Shown here: one piece after another, positions 33,886 through 42,747 of the stretch
Numbering within the stretch: position 1 is the first letter of the stretch
Layout: every line of letters begins with the position of its first letter
Position numbers and translations under genes: made by a program
Origin: CAZFHZ01 sp964519015
GTDB lineage: Bacteria; Blakebacterota; Blakebacteria; Blakebacterales; CAYUVJ01
DNA length: 42,809 bases
Assembly (NCBI GenBank): GCA_964519015.1
Contig: CAZFHZ010000015.1
Span: forward strand, 1-42,809
Reading direction: 5' to 3'
Notes under the pieces: generated by a model
What the model was told of the DNA's origin: nothing
Database searches by the model: none
The model's input: only the letters and a program-made list of their open reading frames with translations

Positions 33886-36548
33886 CGTCCTCGACGCCCT
33901 CCGGCGGTGGCGGTAAGGGACCAGTGCAACATCGAGGTCTCGCCCGCAAGGACGACAGCGTACAGCATTCGGTCGCTGAGTGCGATCGTCCGCTGGAATC
34001 CGAACCGGGTGATCCCTGCGGGCAACGACAGAATACGCTCACCGAGAGCGGGGCTGCCCGGGACCTCCCACCAGCGCTCCAGGCGCATCAGGTCGGGTCC
34101 GCGCACGAAATAGAGCGCCGAGGTATCGGCATTCAGGACCGGTGCGCTGCCTTCGGTGAGATACCGTTCTGAACGATCCCGGATATCCAGCACCCGGAAG
34201 GTGTGCACCTCGTCCTCGACGGTCTTATAAAGGACGAAGCGGTCTCGGGCCTCCGGCAGTGGATGGGAAAGCTGGTTGCCTCTCAGAAGGGTGTCGGCGG
34301 GAGCCAGCTGGAGGGTCTCCGAAGTCCGCTGGATCAGGTGCCTCACGATCGCGTCCGGACCCTGCTCTTCCGACCGATCCAGAACGGCATAGAGATACCT
34401 GCCGTCCGCTCCCCAGGCCGGGTAGTTATAGCAGAGGTCTTCGGAGGGATCGGCCGCTAGAAGCCGGGCTACACGGGTGAGCGTGTCGTAGAGGTAGAGA
34501 CCGGAGGTTCGCGCCGCCCGTGCCCGGTAGATCAGGAAGCGATCGGAGACGGGATCCGGGGTTGGGTAGGACTCATCCCGCAGGTGGAGGTCGGTCGGGT
34601 GAACGGGCTGCACTTCTCCGGTCACGGGATCCCAGGCCGATAAGCGTTGTCCTACCAAAGGAAGGGCCTCGGAGAAGAGCAGTACCCCACGCTTCTGCCA
34701 CCAGATCGGGTGAAAGACCCCGATGTGCTCGTCCAGGCCGGGCAGGATCTGTAATTCGGTCTCGCCCAAAGCAGCAGTCCAAACCTGGAGCAGGTTCTGG
34801 CTGCTGCAGACCACGAAGCGGTCTCGACCGGTGTGGTAGTCGAAATCCCCTCCGAACGAGCCATCGGAAACGGCATAGACCGCGGCGTCGGGCGCAGCGT
34901 GACGATCCAGACGGATGCCCGCGATCCCACTGCCGCCCATCCGCGCGAACAGGAGGGTATGGGTGCGCTCGTCCCAATCCAGGCACCAGGGAGCCTGAGC
35001 GGGTTCCACGATCAGGTGGGCCGAACCGCCCTCGATCGGAACGGCCCAGGCCCCCAGGATCTCGGCACGACGGGAGGCGGTGAAGGCGATATGCCGGTCC
35101 CGGTTCACGAAGACCGGGTCGTACATCTGAATGGGATCGGGACCGCCCAGGACCCCCTCCGGCCGCAGCATGCGCACCGGTACTTCCTGTGCTCCTTCGA
35201 TGGAAGAGGGAATCGGGCCGACCACCACCAGGGTGTCGCGTATGGAGCAGACGATCCACCGGCCGTCGGTGGACCACGACGGCTCCCTTGTGCGGCGGGA
35301 TAAGATCGGCGCCAAGCGCCTGGCGGGGAGATCGTAGAGGTAGAGTCCATTCCGCCCGGAGAGCGCCAGGATGTCGCTGACCGGGGACCAGCACACGGAA
35401 TCGAGGAAGGGATCTACGTCCAGTTCGTGCTGTTCCGGCAGCGGCCGGGGATGGCGGGTATCCAGGATGTTGAGGGTTGGCCGATCCTCTCCGTCCAGAA
35501 AGGCGAATCGTTCCCCGGTCGGATTCCAGGAGGGAGAGAACTGTGGAACCAGCGAGGTACGAGTAATCCACTGGCGGTTCTCCAGGGGGGCGACCAGCCG
35601 GTCCACGCGCAGTCCGATCAGGAGCGCCGCCGCGCCAAGGAAGGCCGCGACGGCCACGCTCGCGATCCGTTTGAAATAGCGCTTGATGAAATTCGGGAAG
35701 ACCATATGCCGGATCACGAGCCTGCTGTATGGGATACCGGCCGCTTCGGCCACGGTCTGCAGGTGCAGGAGCGCCGTCGTGCCGTCCGGAATGCGAAGGG
35801 CTGGATCCTTCTGGAGGCTGGCGTCCAGGAAATCGGCGATGCCGGGCAGCGTATCCTGGATCGGCGTGGGAAGACCGGGATAGCGTTCGGCCAGGATCGC
35901 CATCGCGATGGCCTCGAACGTCTCTCCCGAGAAGGGGCGGGATCCTGCGAGCACTTCATAAGTCAGCACACCCAGTGCCCAGACGTCCGCGGCGCAACCT
36001 CCCGACGATCCCTGGAACACCTCCGGCGCCAGATAAGGTATCGTGCCGGCCGGGCCTCCGGTCGTGGTGTAGGTTCCCTCCCGGAACGCCCGGGCGAGCC
36101 CGAAGTCGGTTACCTTGGCCGTCCCGTCGGGTGCGACCAGCACATTCGCCGGTTTCATGTCCCGGTGGACGATCCCGTGCCGATGGGCGGTGTCCAGTGC
36201 CGCGGCCACCTGCAGGATGAGCCGGAACCGCTCCTTGTGGTCGGGGTGGGTCCTTTCGAGGTATCGGTCCAGGGTCGGGCCTTCCACGAACTCCATGACC
36301 AGAAAATCCCCGGCATCACTCTCCTCCAGGGCGAGCAGGGCGGCGATGTTGGGATGGATCAGCCGGGCCTGGGACCGGGCCTCGCGGTAGAAGAGCTGTC
36401 TGGCCGTCTTCTGATCGAGCAGGTCGGTGCGGATGAATTTAAGCGCGCGAATAATGTCCAGACGGGTGTCCCGGGCCTTGAATACGGTCCCCATGGAACC
36501 GCTGCCGAGGAGCTCCAGGATCTCGTAATGCAGAACCGAGGAAACCAT
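33882..36548 (-). CDS. Membrane Ser/Thr protein kinase with C-terminal propeller
   Basis: An 888-residue PknB-like kinase. The kinase domain (about 8-270) is complete: GSGSMG loop (15-20), K37, E56, HRDMKPAN (128-135), DFG (148-150) and APE (174-176), so it should be active. One transmembrane helix follows (about 294-314), then about 570 residues of WD40/TolB-like PD40 repeats (FSPSWNPTGERFAFLDG, WSTDGRWIVCSI, YPAWGADGRYLYAVLD) outside the membrane. This is a receptor-kinase plan with a sensor propeller. The ATG at 36548 follows AGAGG; upstream in-frame codons add a segment without similarity. It overlaps the transglutaminase-like gene by 4 bases. Confidence 0.92.
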   Translation of the reverse strand: MVSSVLHYEILELLGSGSMGTVFKARDTRLDIIRALKFIRTDLLDQKTARQLFYREARSQARLIHPNIAALLALEESDAGDFLVMEFVEGPTLDRYLERTHPDHKERFRLILQVAAALDTAHRHGIVHRDMKPANVLVAPDGTAKVTDFGLARAFREGTYTTTGGPAGTIPYLAPEVFQGSSGGCAADVWALGVLTYEVLAGSRPFSGETFEAIAMAILAERYPGLPTPIQDTLPGIADFLDASLQKDPALRIPDGTTALLHLQTVAEAAGIPYSRLVIRHMVFPNFIKRYFKRIASVAVAAFLGAAALLIGLRVDRLVAPLENRQWITRTSLVPQFSPSWNPTGERFAFLDGEDRPTLNILDTRHPRPLPEQHELDVDPFLDSVCWSPVSDILALSGRNGLYLYDLPARRLAPILSRRTREPSWSTDGRWIVCSIRDTLVVVGPIPSSIEGAQEVPVRMLRPEGVLGGPDPIQMYDPVFVNRDRHIAFTASRRAEILGAWAVPIEGGSAHLIVEPAQAPWCLDWDERTHTLLFARMGGSGIAGIRLDRHAAPDAAVYAVSDGSFGGDFDYHTGRDRFVVCSSQNLLQVWTAALGETELQILPGLDEHIGVFHPIWWQKRGVLLFSEALPLVGQRLSAWDPVTGEVQPVHPTDLHLRDESYPTPDPVSDRFLIYRARAARTSGLYLYDTLTRVARLLAADPSEDLCYNYPAWGADGRYLYAVLDRSEEQGPDAIVRHLIQRTSETLQLAPADTLLRGNQLSHPLPEARDRFVLYKTVEDEVHTFRVLDIRDRSERYLTEGSAPVLNADTSALYFVRGPDLMRLERWWEVPGSPALGERILSLPAGITRFGFQRTIALSDRMLYAVVLAGETSMLHWSLTATAGGRRGR

Positions 36549-37012
36549 TCGGTACCTCTGGCCGCTTGAGTGCCGGGTGCTGCAGACCGGGTCAATCCGT
36601 GCTCCCAAGACCAAGACGGGTAACCTGCTCAGTTTATCGCCCGCGCCCGGAATTGCAACACCACCCCCTCGATCCTCACCTTCCATACCCGGGGAGCAGT
36701 CGGATCAGCGAGCAACCAGCACGGGGACAACCACTTCGCTCAGGAGGTCATCGTGCGGTCTAGCGCCTCGACGGATCCGCGCGAAGGTCGATCGGTCGAG
36801 GAACGGGGTACATGAGGCTGTTACAGAAGATCACCAGATGCTACGATGGGTCCGCGCCAGCCGCCGGGATTCTCACAGAAGCCTGCCTCCTGCCATGACT
36901 GCTCGGGCCTATTCCTCGGCCCTGTTCCCCTGGCGGTCCGAGACACTCCACGAACCAGCCTGGCGCACTGAGAGGAGCAATCCGGATTCGAAACCCCAGC
37001 AGGAGCCTACAT
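36549..37012. other. Divergent intergenic region of the kinase
   Basis: A 464-base stretch without a recognisable gene, between the kinase (minus) and a membrane-anchored protein (plus). Apart from the kinase promoter candidate at 36631-36658 I see no clear element. Confidence 0.5.
36631..36658 (-). promoter_or_regulatory. Putative promoter of the kinase operon
   Basis: On the minus strand TTGCAA (36658-36653) and TAAACT (36636-36631) are separated by 16 bases, about 85 bases before the kinase start. The same TAAACT -10-like sequence is seen near padR and the M16 protease. Confidence 0.35.
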
Positions 37013-37648
37013 ATGTCCGAACCAATTCAACCACCAGCCGGGGGAGTTCCGGCCGGGGGAAAGGCCCGCACTTCGTTCCTGATCATTCTACTCGTCGCGC
37101 TTGCCGGCGTGATCATCGGTGCCGCGGTGTATTGGCTCATTGACCGGCCACCGCGACCGGGCATCGGTGATCCCATCTGGTGCGAGACGCTCGGAGAATG
37201 GGTGAAGAACCCGAATGATTGTCCCGATGAGATCGACGGGATGGATATCATCCTCAATCCAACCCTGGTGACGTGGCGCAAGGACGCCACTAAGCCGAAC
37301 GGTTACACGATCGAGGGTAAGATCCGACTCACCGAGGGAACCAGACTCGGCCCCATCACGGTGGTGCTCCATGGGGAAAAGAACAAGGTATCCCAGGAGA
37401 CTATCCTGCTCTACCCGGGCAATGGGGTTGACGTCCGGTTCCAGCACCCCAATATCGCCAGATGGGAACAGACTCACGTGGGCGACTCCCACGGTTATAT
37501 TTACGGAGCCAGAGCGGGCGAGACCACTGCGGTATTCGAGATCAAGGGGATGTACAAGGACCGAATCAAGAACAAGGAGAAGTGGCCGGCGATCGTCCAG
37601 TTCGGGGGAATCCCGGTGATCGTTACTCCGCCTTCCGAGCACCCCTGA
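37013..37648 (+). CDS. Single-pass membrane protein of unknown function
   Basis: A 211-residue protein I do not recognise. A proline/glycine-rich start is followed by one transmembrane helix (TSFLIILLVALAGVIIGAAVYWL, about 20-42) and a globular domain on the outside with a short cysteine pair (CETLGEWVKNPNDC, about 57-70) and many beta-strands. GGAG lies 8 bases before the ATG. It is divergent from the kinase and could be a companion or a substrate, but there is no direct evidence. A strong 11-bp hairpin follows the stop at 37672. Confidence 0.65.
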   Translation: MSEPIQPPAGGVPAGGKARTSFLIILLVALAGVIIGAAVYWLIDRPPRPGIGDPIWCETLGEWVKNPNDCPDEIDGMDIILNPTLVTWRKDATKPNGYTIEGKIRLTEGTRLGPITVVLHGEKNKVSQETILLYPGNGVDVRFQHPNIARWEQTHVGDSHGYIYGARAGETTAVFEIKGMYKDRIKNKEKWPAIVQFGGIPVIVTPPSEHP

Positions 37649-38010
37649 CCGTTCTTACCGAAGACCGGAAACCGCGGGGCATCTGCCCGTGATGCCCCGC
37701 GGGCCCGGGCGATCAGTCCGGGGCAGCGCACACCGATGAAGACCTGCCCCTTCTCCTGTTTCAGCAGGAAGGTGACCGTATCGCTGACGGTTATCGCCAG
37801 GGCGTCGTCCCATTCGCCGTCCGTGAACAAGCCGTCGATCATCACCGGCCGGCCGTCGGTCTCGGGGACGCGCACCTCCCGGCTGTTTCCCTGGAGGGAC
37901 GGTATGGCATCCCCCCCGGTATGTACCGATGGAAGAAGTAGAAGCAGGAGCAACAGAGACAGGAACGCCGGGGGGGATCCTGTCCGCGACGACTTGCGAT
38001 ATTCGGACAT
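37501..38010 (-). pseudogene. CBM9-like exported protein, truncated
   Basis: The ATG at 38010 opens a signal peptide (LSLLLLLLLLPSVHTGG), then about 60 residues like the N-terminus of CBM9-type (DOMON/carbohydrate-binding) proteins: VMIDGLFTDGEWDDALAITVSD and FLLKQEKGQVFIGVRC. After about residue 95 the frame has no further similarity and runs antisense to the 3' end of the gene at 37013. The real family continues for another ~100 residues. I infer that the 3' part was lost when the neighbouring segment was joined. It may still make a short product. Confidence 0.6.
37672..37702 (+). terminator. Perfect 11-bp hairpin after the 37013 gene
   Basis: CCGCGGGGCAT (37672-37682) and ATGCCCCGCGG (37692-37702) pair without mismatch around a 9-base loop, starting 24 bases past the stop of the membrane protein gene. 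There is no T-run, as with other hairpins here. Confidence 0.6.
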
Positions 38011-38131
38011 GTCGGCACCTGACGGGAGTCGTCCGGGAATGGTCACCGGAACATGGGGAACCGTTACCTGTCTAGGTGTACGGGGGGGTGGTGACGTGGG
38101 TTACGGGGAGACGGTCGGCGGTGTCCGTTCC

Positions 38132-38665
38132 TCAGATGAGCAGGTGCCCCTCCAGGCGGAGCAGGCTCTCCTTCATCCGCAGGCCCCCGCCGTAACCGGT
38201 CAGGCTGCCGTCCTCTCCGACCACCCGGTGGCAGGGGACGATGACCCAGACCGGGTTGGCGCCGACCGCCGTCCCGACCGCCCGGGCGGAGCCGGCCCGG
38301 CGCCCGATCCGCCGGGCGATCTCCCCGTACGAGGTGGAGTGACCGTAGGGGATCTTCTGGATCTGGCTCCAGACGGCGGTCTGGAAGGGGGTGCCGCGCA
38401 GGTCGAGTGGGATGCGCTCTCGCGGGACCTCGCCGGTGAAGTAGGTCCCGAGCCAGGCGCTCACATCGGCGAAGTGTTCCGGCTCCTCGACCAGCCGCCC
38501 CCCGGGGGACCAGGTGTCCCGCCAGTTGAAGAGGAGCAGGGGGCCGGGCATCCGGCGCCGGCCGGTCCGTTTGGGGACCAGGAGCTGGGCGAGTCCCTTC
38601 GGGGTGCGCAGCGCCCAGAGGTCGCCGTAGGGGGAGGGGAGGGTCGCGAAGTAAAGGGTCTCCAT
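38132..38665 (-). CDS. ogt: Methylated-DNA-protein cysteine methyltransferase
   Basis: A 177-residue O6-alkylguanine DNA alkyltransferase. It removes alkyl groups from O6 of guanine by moving them to its own cysteine, a one-use repair reaction. The C-terminal domain shows FQTAVWSQIQKIPYG (94-108), STSYGEIARRIG, the active site PCHRV with C145, and GYGGGLRMKESLL. The N-terminal domain is short and lacks the Ada DNA-binding part. A single-gene unit with its own start (38665); divergent from the redoxin. Its 3' end has been copied twice into the island (22434 and 31403), so this gene is the right boundary and probable recombination partner. Confidence 0.93.
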   Translation of the reverse strand: METLYFATLPSPYGDLWALRTPKGLAQLLVPKRTGRRRMPGPLLLFNWRDTWSPGGRLVEEPEHFADVSAWLGTYFTGEVPRERIPLDLRGTPFQTAVWSQIQKIPYGHSTSYGEIARRIGRRAGSARAVGTAVGANPVWVIVPCHRVVGEDGSLTGYGGGLRMKESLLRLEGHLLI

Positions 38666-38833
38666 GCGGGCATCCTACACCGGCCGCCCCCGCTGCGCCA
38701 AGGGCCGGCTGGCCGGGCGCTTCCCGCTTGTTCGACCCCTCCGCAGGTGGCTACCCTAATAGGGCTCGGGTCCCGGACGGGGAGCCCGCCGGTGGAAGTC
38801 CTATTCCGTCCCCTGACGAATCGGAGTATCCGG

Positions 38834-40114
38834 ATGTCGAACGCTTTCCGTGTCCGTCCCGCGCTCCTTGGGATCTCGGCCCTCGGTTGGCTGGGCCTGC
38901 TCGCCCTGGTGATGACCTGCAGCCGCTCCCCGGGCGGGAGTGCCTTCGAGGCCGTGCCCGGCATGTCGAACGCCGCCGGCTATTACATGCCATCGCGCAG
39001 CCCGGCTTCCCTGACCCCCCCCGAAGTCCTGAAGGCCGAACCGGCCTATACGGGCACTCCCTATTATGGGTCGTACCGGATCGGTGACGGCGCCGATCCC
39101 GTCTACACGTACGTCCTCGATGTCCCGGAGGGGGGCACCGCCCGCTTCTGGCTGGACGCCAACAACAACGAAGACCTGACCGATGACGGTGACGGGAGCT
39201 GGGACTCGGCCAATGAGCGCACCTTCATGACCCGTCGTGACCTGGAACTCACCTGGACCGACGGCCAGACGGCCAGCACCCGGTTCATGTTCTACTTCTT
39301 CCGGGGCGAGGACCCGACCGTGCGCGGTGTGCTCTATGCCCGCGACTGGGCGCGGGTGGGCCAGGTACGGCTCGGCGGGCGGGACTACCAGGTCGGGATC
39401 ATCGAGAACGACAACGACGGCATCTTCCGCCTGACCGATGCGGATGGTAACGTCGATCCCCGGGCGGTCAGCTTCACCATCGACCTGAACGGGGACGGCC
39501 GGCTCGATTCCGGGTCGGACTCGGCCGAGCACTTCCGGGGGGACCAGCCCTTCAACGCCGGCGGGGAGTCGTACGTGCTGGCCTCGGTCAGCCCGGCCGG
39601 TGACCGGGTCGCCTTCCGGGTCTCCGAGACCAAGGTGGAACCGAAGCTGTTCATCGAAGTGGGCTACGAGGCCCCCGCTTTCGAAGGCGTGGACCAGGAG
39701 GGGCGCAACGTCTCCCTGGCCGCCTTCCTGAAGGAGCACAAGGTGGTACTGCTCGACTTCTGGGCCACCTGGTGCGGGCCGTGCATCGCCGAACTGCCCA
39801 ATGTGCGGGCGACCTTCGAGCGCCACCGGGGCGAGGGGTTCGGCATCCTGGGCGTCAATCTGGACGCCGATCCGGCCAGCGAGCCGGGGGATGCCTCCCG
39901 GACCCGGGCCCAGGTGGCCGCCTTCATGCGGGAGAACGGGATGGCCTGGCCCTCGGTCTACGACGGCCAGGGGTGGTCCGCCGAAGTCGGGCAGCACTAC
40001 CGGGTCAGCGCCATACCGGCCACCTTCCTGCTCGATGCCGGCGGGATCATCCGGTACGTCGACCTGCGGGGTGAGGACCTGGAGCCAGCCGTCGTCGAGC
40101 TGCTGGCGAAGTGA
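38834..40114 (+). CDS. TlpA-type thioredoxin-fold protein with Ca-like loops
   Basis: A 426-residue exported protein. The N-terminus has a hydrophobic segment ending near MTC (C29; the lipobox is not canonical). The middle (about 80-270) is strand-rich with acidic loops like calcium-binding dockerin/EF-hand loops: DANNNEDLTDDGDG (108-121), ENDNDG (191-196), DADGNVD (202-208) and DLNGDGRLDSGSD (217-229). The C-terminal ~150 residues form a TlpA/redoxin domain with active site WCGPC (313-317) and the AIPATFLLD cis-proline block. It likely reduces or isomerises disulfides outside the cytoplasm, with calcium possibly stabilising it. GGAG lies upstream; divergent from ogt. Confidence 0.88.
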   Translation: MSNAFRVRPALLGISALGWLGLLALVMTCSRSPGGSAFEAVPGMSNAAGYYMPSRSPASLTPPEVLKAEPAYTGTPYYGSYRIGDGADPVYTYVLDVPEGGTARFWLDANNNEDLTDDGDGSWDSANERTFMTRRDLELTWTDGQTASTRFMFYFFRGEDPTVRGVLYARDWARVGQVRLGGRDYQVGIIENDNDGIFRLTDADGNVDPRAVSFTIDLNGDGRLDSGSDSAEHFRGDQPFNAGGESYVLASVSPAGDRVAFRVSETKVEPKLFIEVGYEAPAFEGVDQEGRNVSLAAFLKEHKVVLLDFWATWCGPCIAELPNVRATFERHRGEGFGILGVNLDADPASEPGDASRTRAQVAAFMRENGMAWPSVYDGQGWSAEVGQHYRVSAIPATFLLDAGGIIRYVDLRGEDLEPAVVELLAK

Positions 40115-40185
40115 ACCGGCCGGCCCCGGGCGGGCGGGCTGCGGCCACCGGCGTGCGCAGGTAACCGAGGATAGGAGGGGGCAGC

Positions 40186-40566
40186 GTGCTCCAGGAGATC
40201 AGCATCGCCGTCATCGCGCTCTGCATGCTCCTCATCACCACGGGGCTGGTAGCCATCCTCTTCCTGCTCTGGCGGGCGATGAAGGCCCTGAAGGACCTGC
40301 TCGAACAGTTCCGCCGGGAGTTCCAGCCCCTGGCCGTCCGGATCGGCGAGACCGTGGAGCGGGCCCGGCTGGTGGCCGAGGGGACCCTGGACGAGATGCA
40401 GGAGTTGAACACCTCGCTCTCCTCGGTCCGCGACCGTGCCCGGCGGCTGGGCGTGCTCTTCGAAGTGCTCGAGGAGGACCTGGAGAGGGCGACCCTGCGT
40501 CTCTTCTCCCTCTTCACCGGCCTCGGCCGGTTCATTCGGACGGCCTTCCGTCCGGATCTGGAATAG
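40186..40566 (+). CDS. DUF948-like membrane/coiled-coil protein
   Basis: A 126-residue protein with one N-terminal transmembrane helix (about 5-28) and a long amphipathic coiled coil (KDLLEQFRREFQPLAVRIGETVERARLV and further heptads to about residue 105). This layout fits DUF948-type general stress proteins. GTG start with GGAGG upstream. It lies 72 bases after the redoxin and 77 bases before the YtxH-like gene, on the same strand, a pairing often seen for DUF948 and YtxH proteins. Confidence 0.7.
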   Translation: MLQEISIAVIALCMLLITTGLVAILFLLWRAMKALKDLLEQFRREFQPLAVRIGETVERARLVAEGTLDEMQELNTSLSSVRDRARRLGVLFEVLEEDLERATLRLFSLFTGLGRFIRTAFRPDLE

Positions 40567-40642
40567 CCTCCCGGTCCGGACCCGGGGGACATCGGTACAC
40601 GCGGTCGGCCCGACGGCTGGCCGCACCACAAGGAAGGTAGCC

Positions 40643-41254
40643 ATGAGTCGTGGAAGCAGCAGGTTCGGAGCGTTCCTCTGGGGCGGAGTGATCGGGTTCA
40701 TCGCCGGCCTTGCCTACGCTCCCCGGCCCGGCAAGGAGACCCGGGAACTGTGGAAGGAGAAGGGGGAGGACCTGAAGGAGAAGCTCGACGAGCTCCGGGT
40801 GAAATCGGATGAGCTCTTCGAGAATGTGGAGGAAGCGTGGCTCTCCACCGAGGAGTGGCGGCACAAGGCGCGCGACCGGGTGATCGAACTCAAGGGGCAG
40901 GCTCAGGACCTCGGCCGGAAGGCCGCCGAGGGGGCCGAGCACATGACCGATGATCTGCGCGGCCGCTTCGACGAACTCCGCGCCAGCCTCAAGGGGATCC
41001 AGGAGGAGATCGAGGAGATGCCCCTTGAAGGGGAAGAGGTCGACCGTACCCACGCCCGTTCCGCCCTCAAGGGGTTGCGCGCACGCCTGGGCGCCGCCCG
41101 GTCGAGCTTCAAGGACGCCATGAAGCTCAAGGAGGAGGAGCTCAAGGAGCGGATCGACGAGGTCGTCGAGGAGAAGGAAGAGAAGGCTCCCAAGGGAGGT
41201 CGCAAGACGACCGCTCGTAAGAGCGCGACCGAAGAAGCGACGGACGAGGAGTGA
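40643..41254 (+). CDS. YtxH-like coiled-coil membrane protein
   Basis: A 203-residue protein with the YtxH start: a short glycine-rich membrane helix (FGAFLWGGVIGFIAGLAYAPRPG, about 8-30; the APxxG end is typical) followed by a highly charged coiled coil (about 35-125), then a Lys/Glu-rich low-complexity tail (about 155-203). Members are linked to stress and envelope integrity; the exact role is unknown. An AAGGAAGG-type site precedes the ATG. Its stop overlaps the GTG of the next gene. Confidence 0.75.
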   Translation: MSRGSSRFGAFLWGGVIGFIAGLAYAPRPGKETRELWKEKGEDLKEKLDELRVKSDELFENVEEAWLSTEEWRHKARDRVIELKGQAQDLGRKAAEGAEHMTDDLRGRFDELRASLKGIQEEIEEMPLEGEEVDRTHARSALKGLRARLGAARSSFKDAMKLKEEELKERIDEVVEEKEEKAPKGGRKTTARKSATEEATDEE

Positions 41255-42747
41255 GCCCAGCCGCCCGACGACGGCGTCCGGCGGGGGAAACGAAAGAGGG
41301 GATGGGCCGGGGCACAACGGGTGAGCCGGCCGACCTGCCCCCCTCCCTCGAGGACGCCGGGGCCGATCTGGACCTGGGGCCCGATCCGGCGCTGCCGGTG
41401 GTGGAGGCGCCCCCTCCCACCGGGACGTGGGACTACCGGGATGCCACCAACCTGGCCGGTCGTTACGACGCCCTGCTGGCGCTCTACGCCTTTCCCAACA
41501 GCTGGGCCACCCGCCGCCGCCGGATCGCCCAGGAGGGGCGCCGCGAGGATTACCGTCTCCCCTTCCAGCGCGACCGCGACCGGGTCGTACACAGCCGGGC
41601 CTTCCGCCGGCTGAAACACAAGACGCAGGTCTACATCTCCACCGGCGGTGACCACTACCGCACCCGGCTCACCCACACCCTCGAAGTCTCCCAGCTCGCC
41701 CGGACTATCGGGCGGGCCCTCGGCCTGAACGAGGACCTGATCGAGGCGATCGCCCTGGCCCACGACCTGGGGCATACCCCCTTCGGGCACTCGGGGGAGA
41801 AGGTGCTGCGACGGATCATGGCGGGGGAGGACGACCTGGACGGACTGGTCCGCCCCGAGGTGCGCTTCCACCTGGATGGGTTCAAGCACAACTACCAGAG
41901 CCTGCGGGTGATCGACCAGCTCGAGTCCCGCTACGACACCCCCGGCCTCAACCTGACCGACCAGGTGCGCGAGGGGGTGCTCAAACACACCGGCTACCAC
42001 CGCAACCGGGTGCTCTGCGAGGTGGATGTCGCCGGGATCGACCTGGAGCGGGGCTGCCACCTGGAGGGGCAGGTGATGGCGGCCGCCGATGAGATCGCCC
42101 AACAGACCCACGACCTGGAGGACGGGCTGCGGGAGCGGCAGGTCGACCTGGAGCGGGTGGAGGAACTGGCCATCGCCCGCCTGGTCATCCGCAACATCCC
42201 CCGCTATGCCCAGCAGTCCCGCCTGAGTCGCCAGAACAAGCTCATCCGGGGGCTCATCCACCTGCTGGTGACCAACACCATCGTGCACAGCATGCGGCGG
42301 ATCGGCGGCTGGTGCGAGCAGCAGGGAGTGAAACGACCGGCCGACTACCGGAAAGCCCTGGAGCATATCCCCGCCGGACTGGTCGTCATGGACGCCGGAC
42401 TGCACGAGGAGTACCGGGGCCTGCGGCGCTTCGTCTACGACAACATCATCAACTGCTACAACGTCAGCCGGATGGACGGGAAAGCGGTCTACCTGCTCCG
42501 GCGACTCTTCAAAGCCTACCTCAACCGTCCTCTTCAACTCCCCGACTACGTCCTGCTCGGGTACGCCAAGCGACAGAAGGTCACCTTCCTGCGCGACCTG
42601 CCGATCAACCGGATCGAGCCGGAGACGGCCGGTTACCTCACCCAGCCCGCCTTCTACCGCACCGTCTGCGACTTCGTGGCCGGCATGACCGACAAGTTCG
42701 TCTTCGACGAGTATGAGAAGCTCTATGTCCCGGGTGAGCGGGTCTGA
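41251..42747 (+). CDS. dgt: dGTPase-like HD phosphohydrolase
   Basis: A 498-residue deoxynucleoside triphosphate triphosphohydrolase of the Dgt family, which hydrolyses dGTP (and often other dNTPs) to the nucleoside and triphosphate and so trims the nucleotide pool. The HD metal site is complete: H142 in RLTHTLEVSQ, HD at 171-172 in ALAHDLGHTPFGHSG. Family blocks such as RDRDRVVHSRAFRRLKHKTQV (108-128) and HLDGFKHNYQSLRV follow. The first ~95 residues are poorly conserved and low-complexity. A GTG start at 41251 overlaps the YtxH-like stop (GTGA); a later in-frame ATG at 41302 is possible. Its 3' end overlaps the start of the next gene. Confidence 0.9.
   Translation: MSPAARRRRPAGETKEGMGRGTTGEPADLPPSLEDAGADLDLGPDPALPVVEAPPPTGTWDYRDATNLAGRYDALLALYAFPNSWATRRRRIAQEGRREDYRLPFQRDRDRVVHSRAFRRLKHKTQVYISTGGDHYRTRLTHTLEVSQLARTIGRALGLNEDLIEAIALAHDLGHTPFGHSGEKVLRRIMAGEDDLDGLVRPEVRFHLDGFKHNYQSLRVIDQLESRYDTPGLNLTDQVREGVLKHTGYHRNRVLCEVDVAGIDLERGCHLEGQVMAAADEIAQQTHDLEDGLRERQVDLERVEELAIARLVIRNIPRYAQQSRLSRQNKLIRGLIHLLVTNTIVHSMRRIGGWCEQQGVKRPADYRKALEHIPAGLVVMDAGLHEEYRGLRRFVYDNIINCYNVSRMDGKAVYLLRRLFKAYLNRPLQLPDYVLLGYAKRQKVTFLRDLPINRIEPETAGYLTQPAFYRTVCDFVAGMTDKFVFDEYEKLYVPGERV

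Noticed and set aside
20460..38131. Island as a prophage because of the holin-like gene
   Set aside because: The holin-4-like family is common in bacterial chromosomes, and no phage structural, integrase or lysis genes are present.
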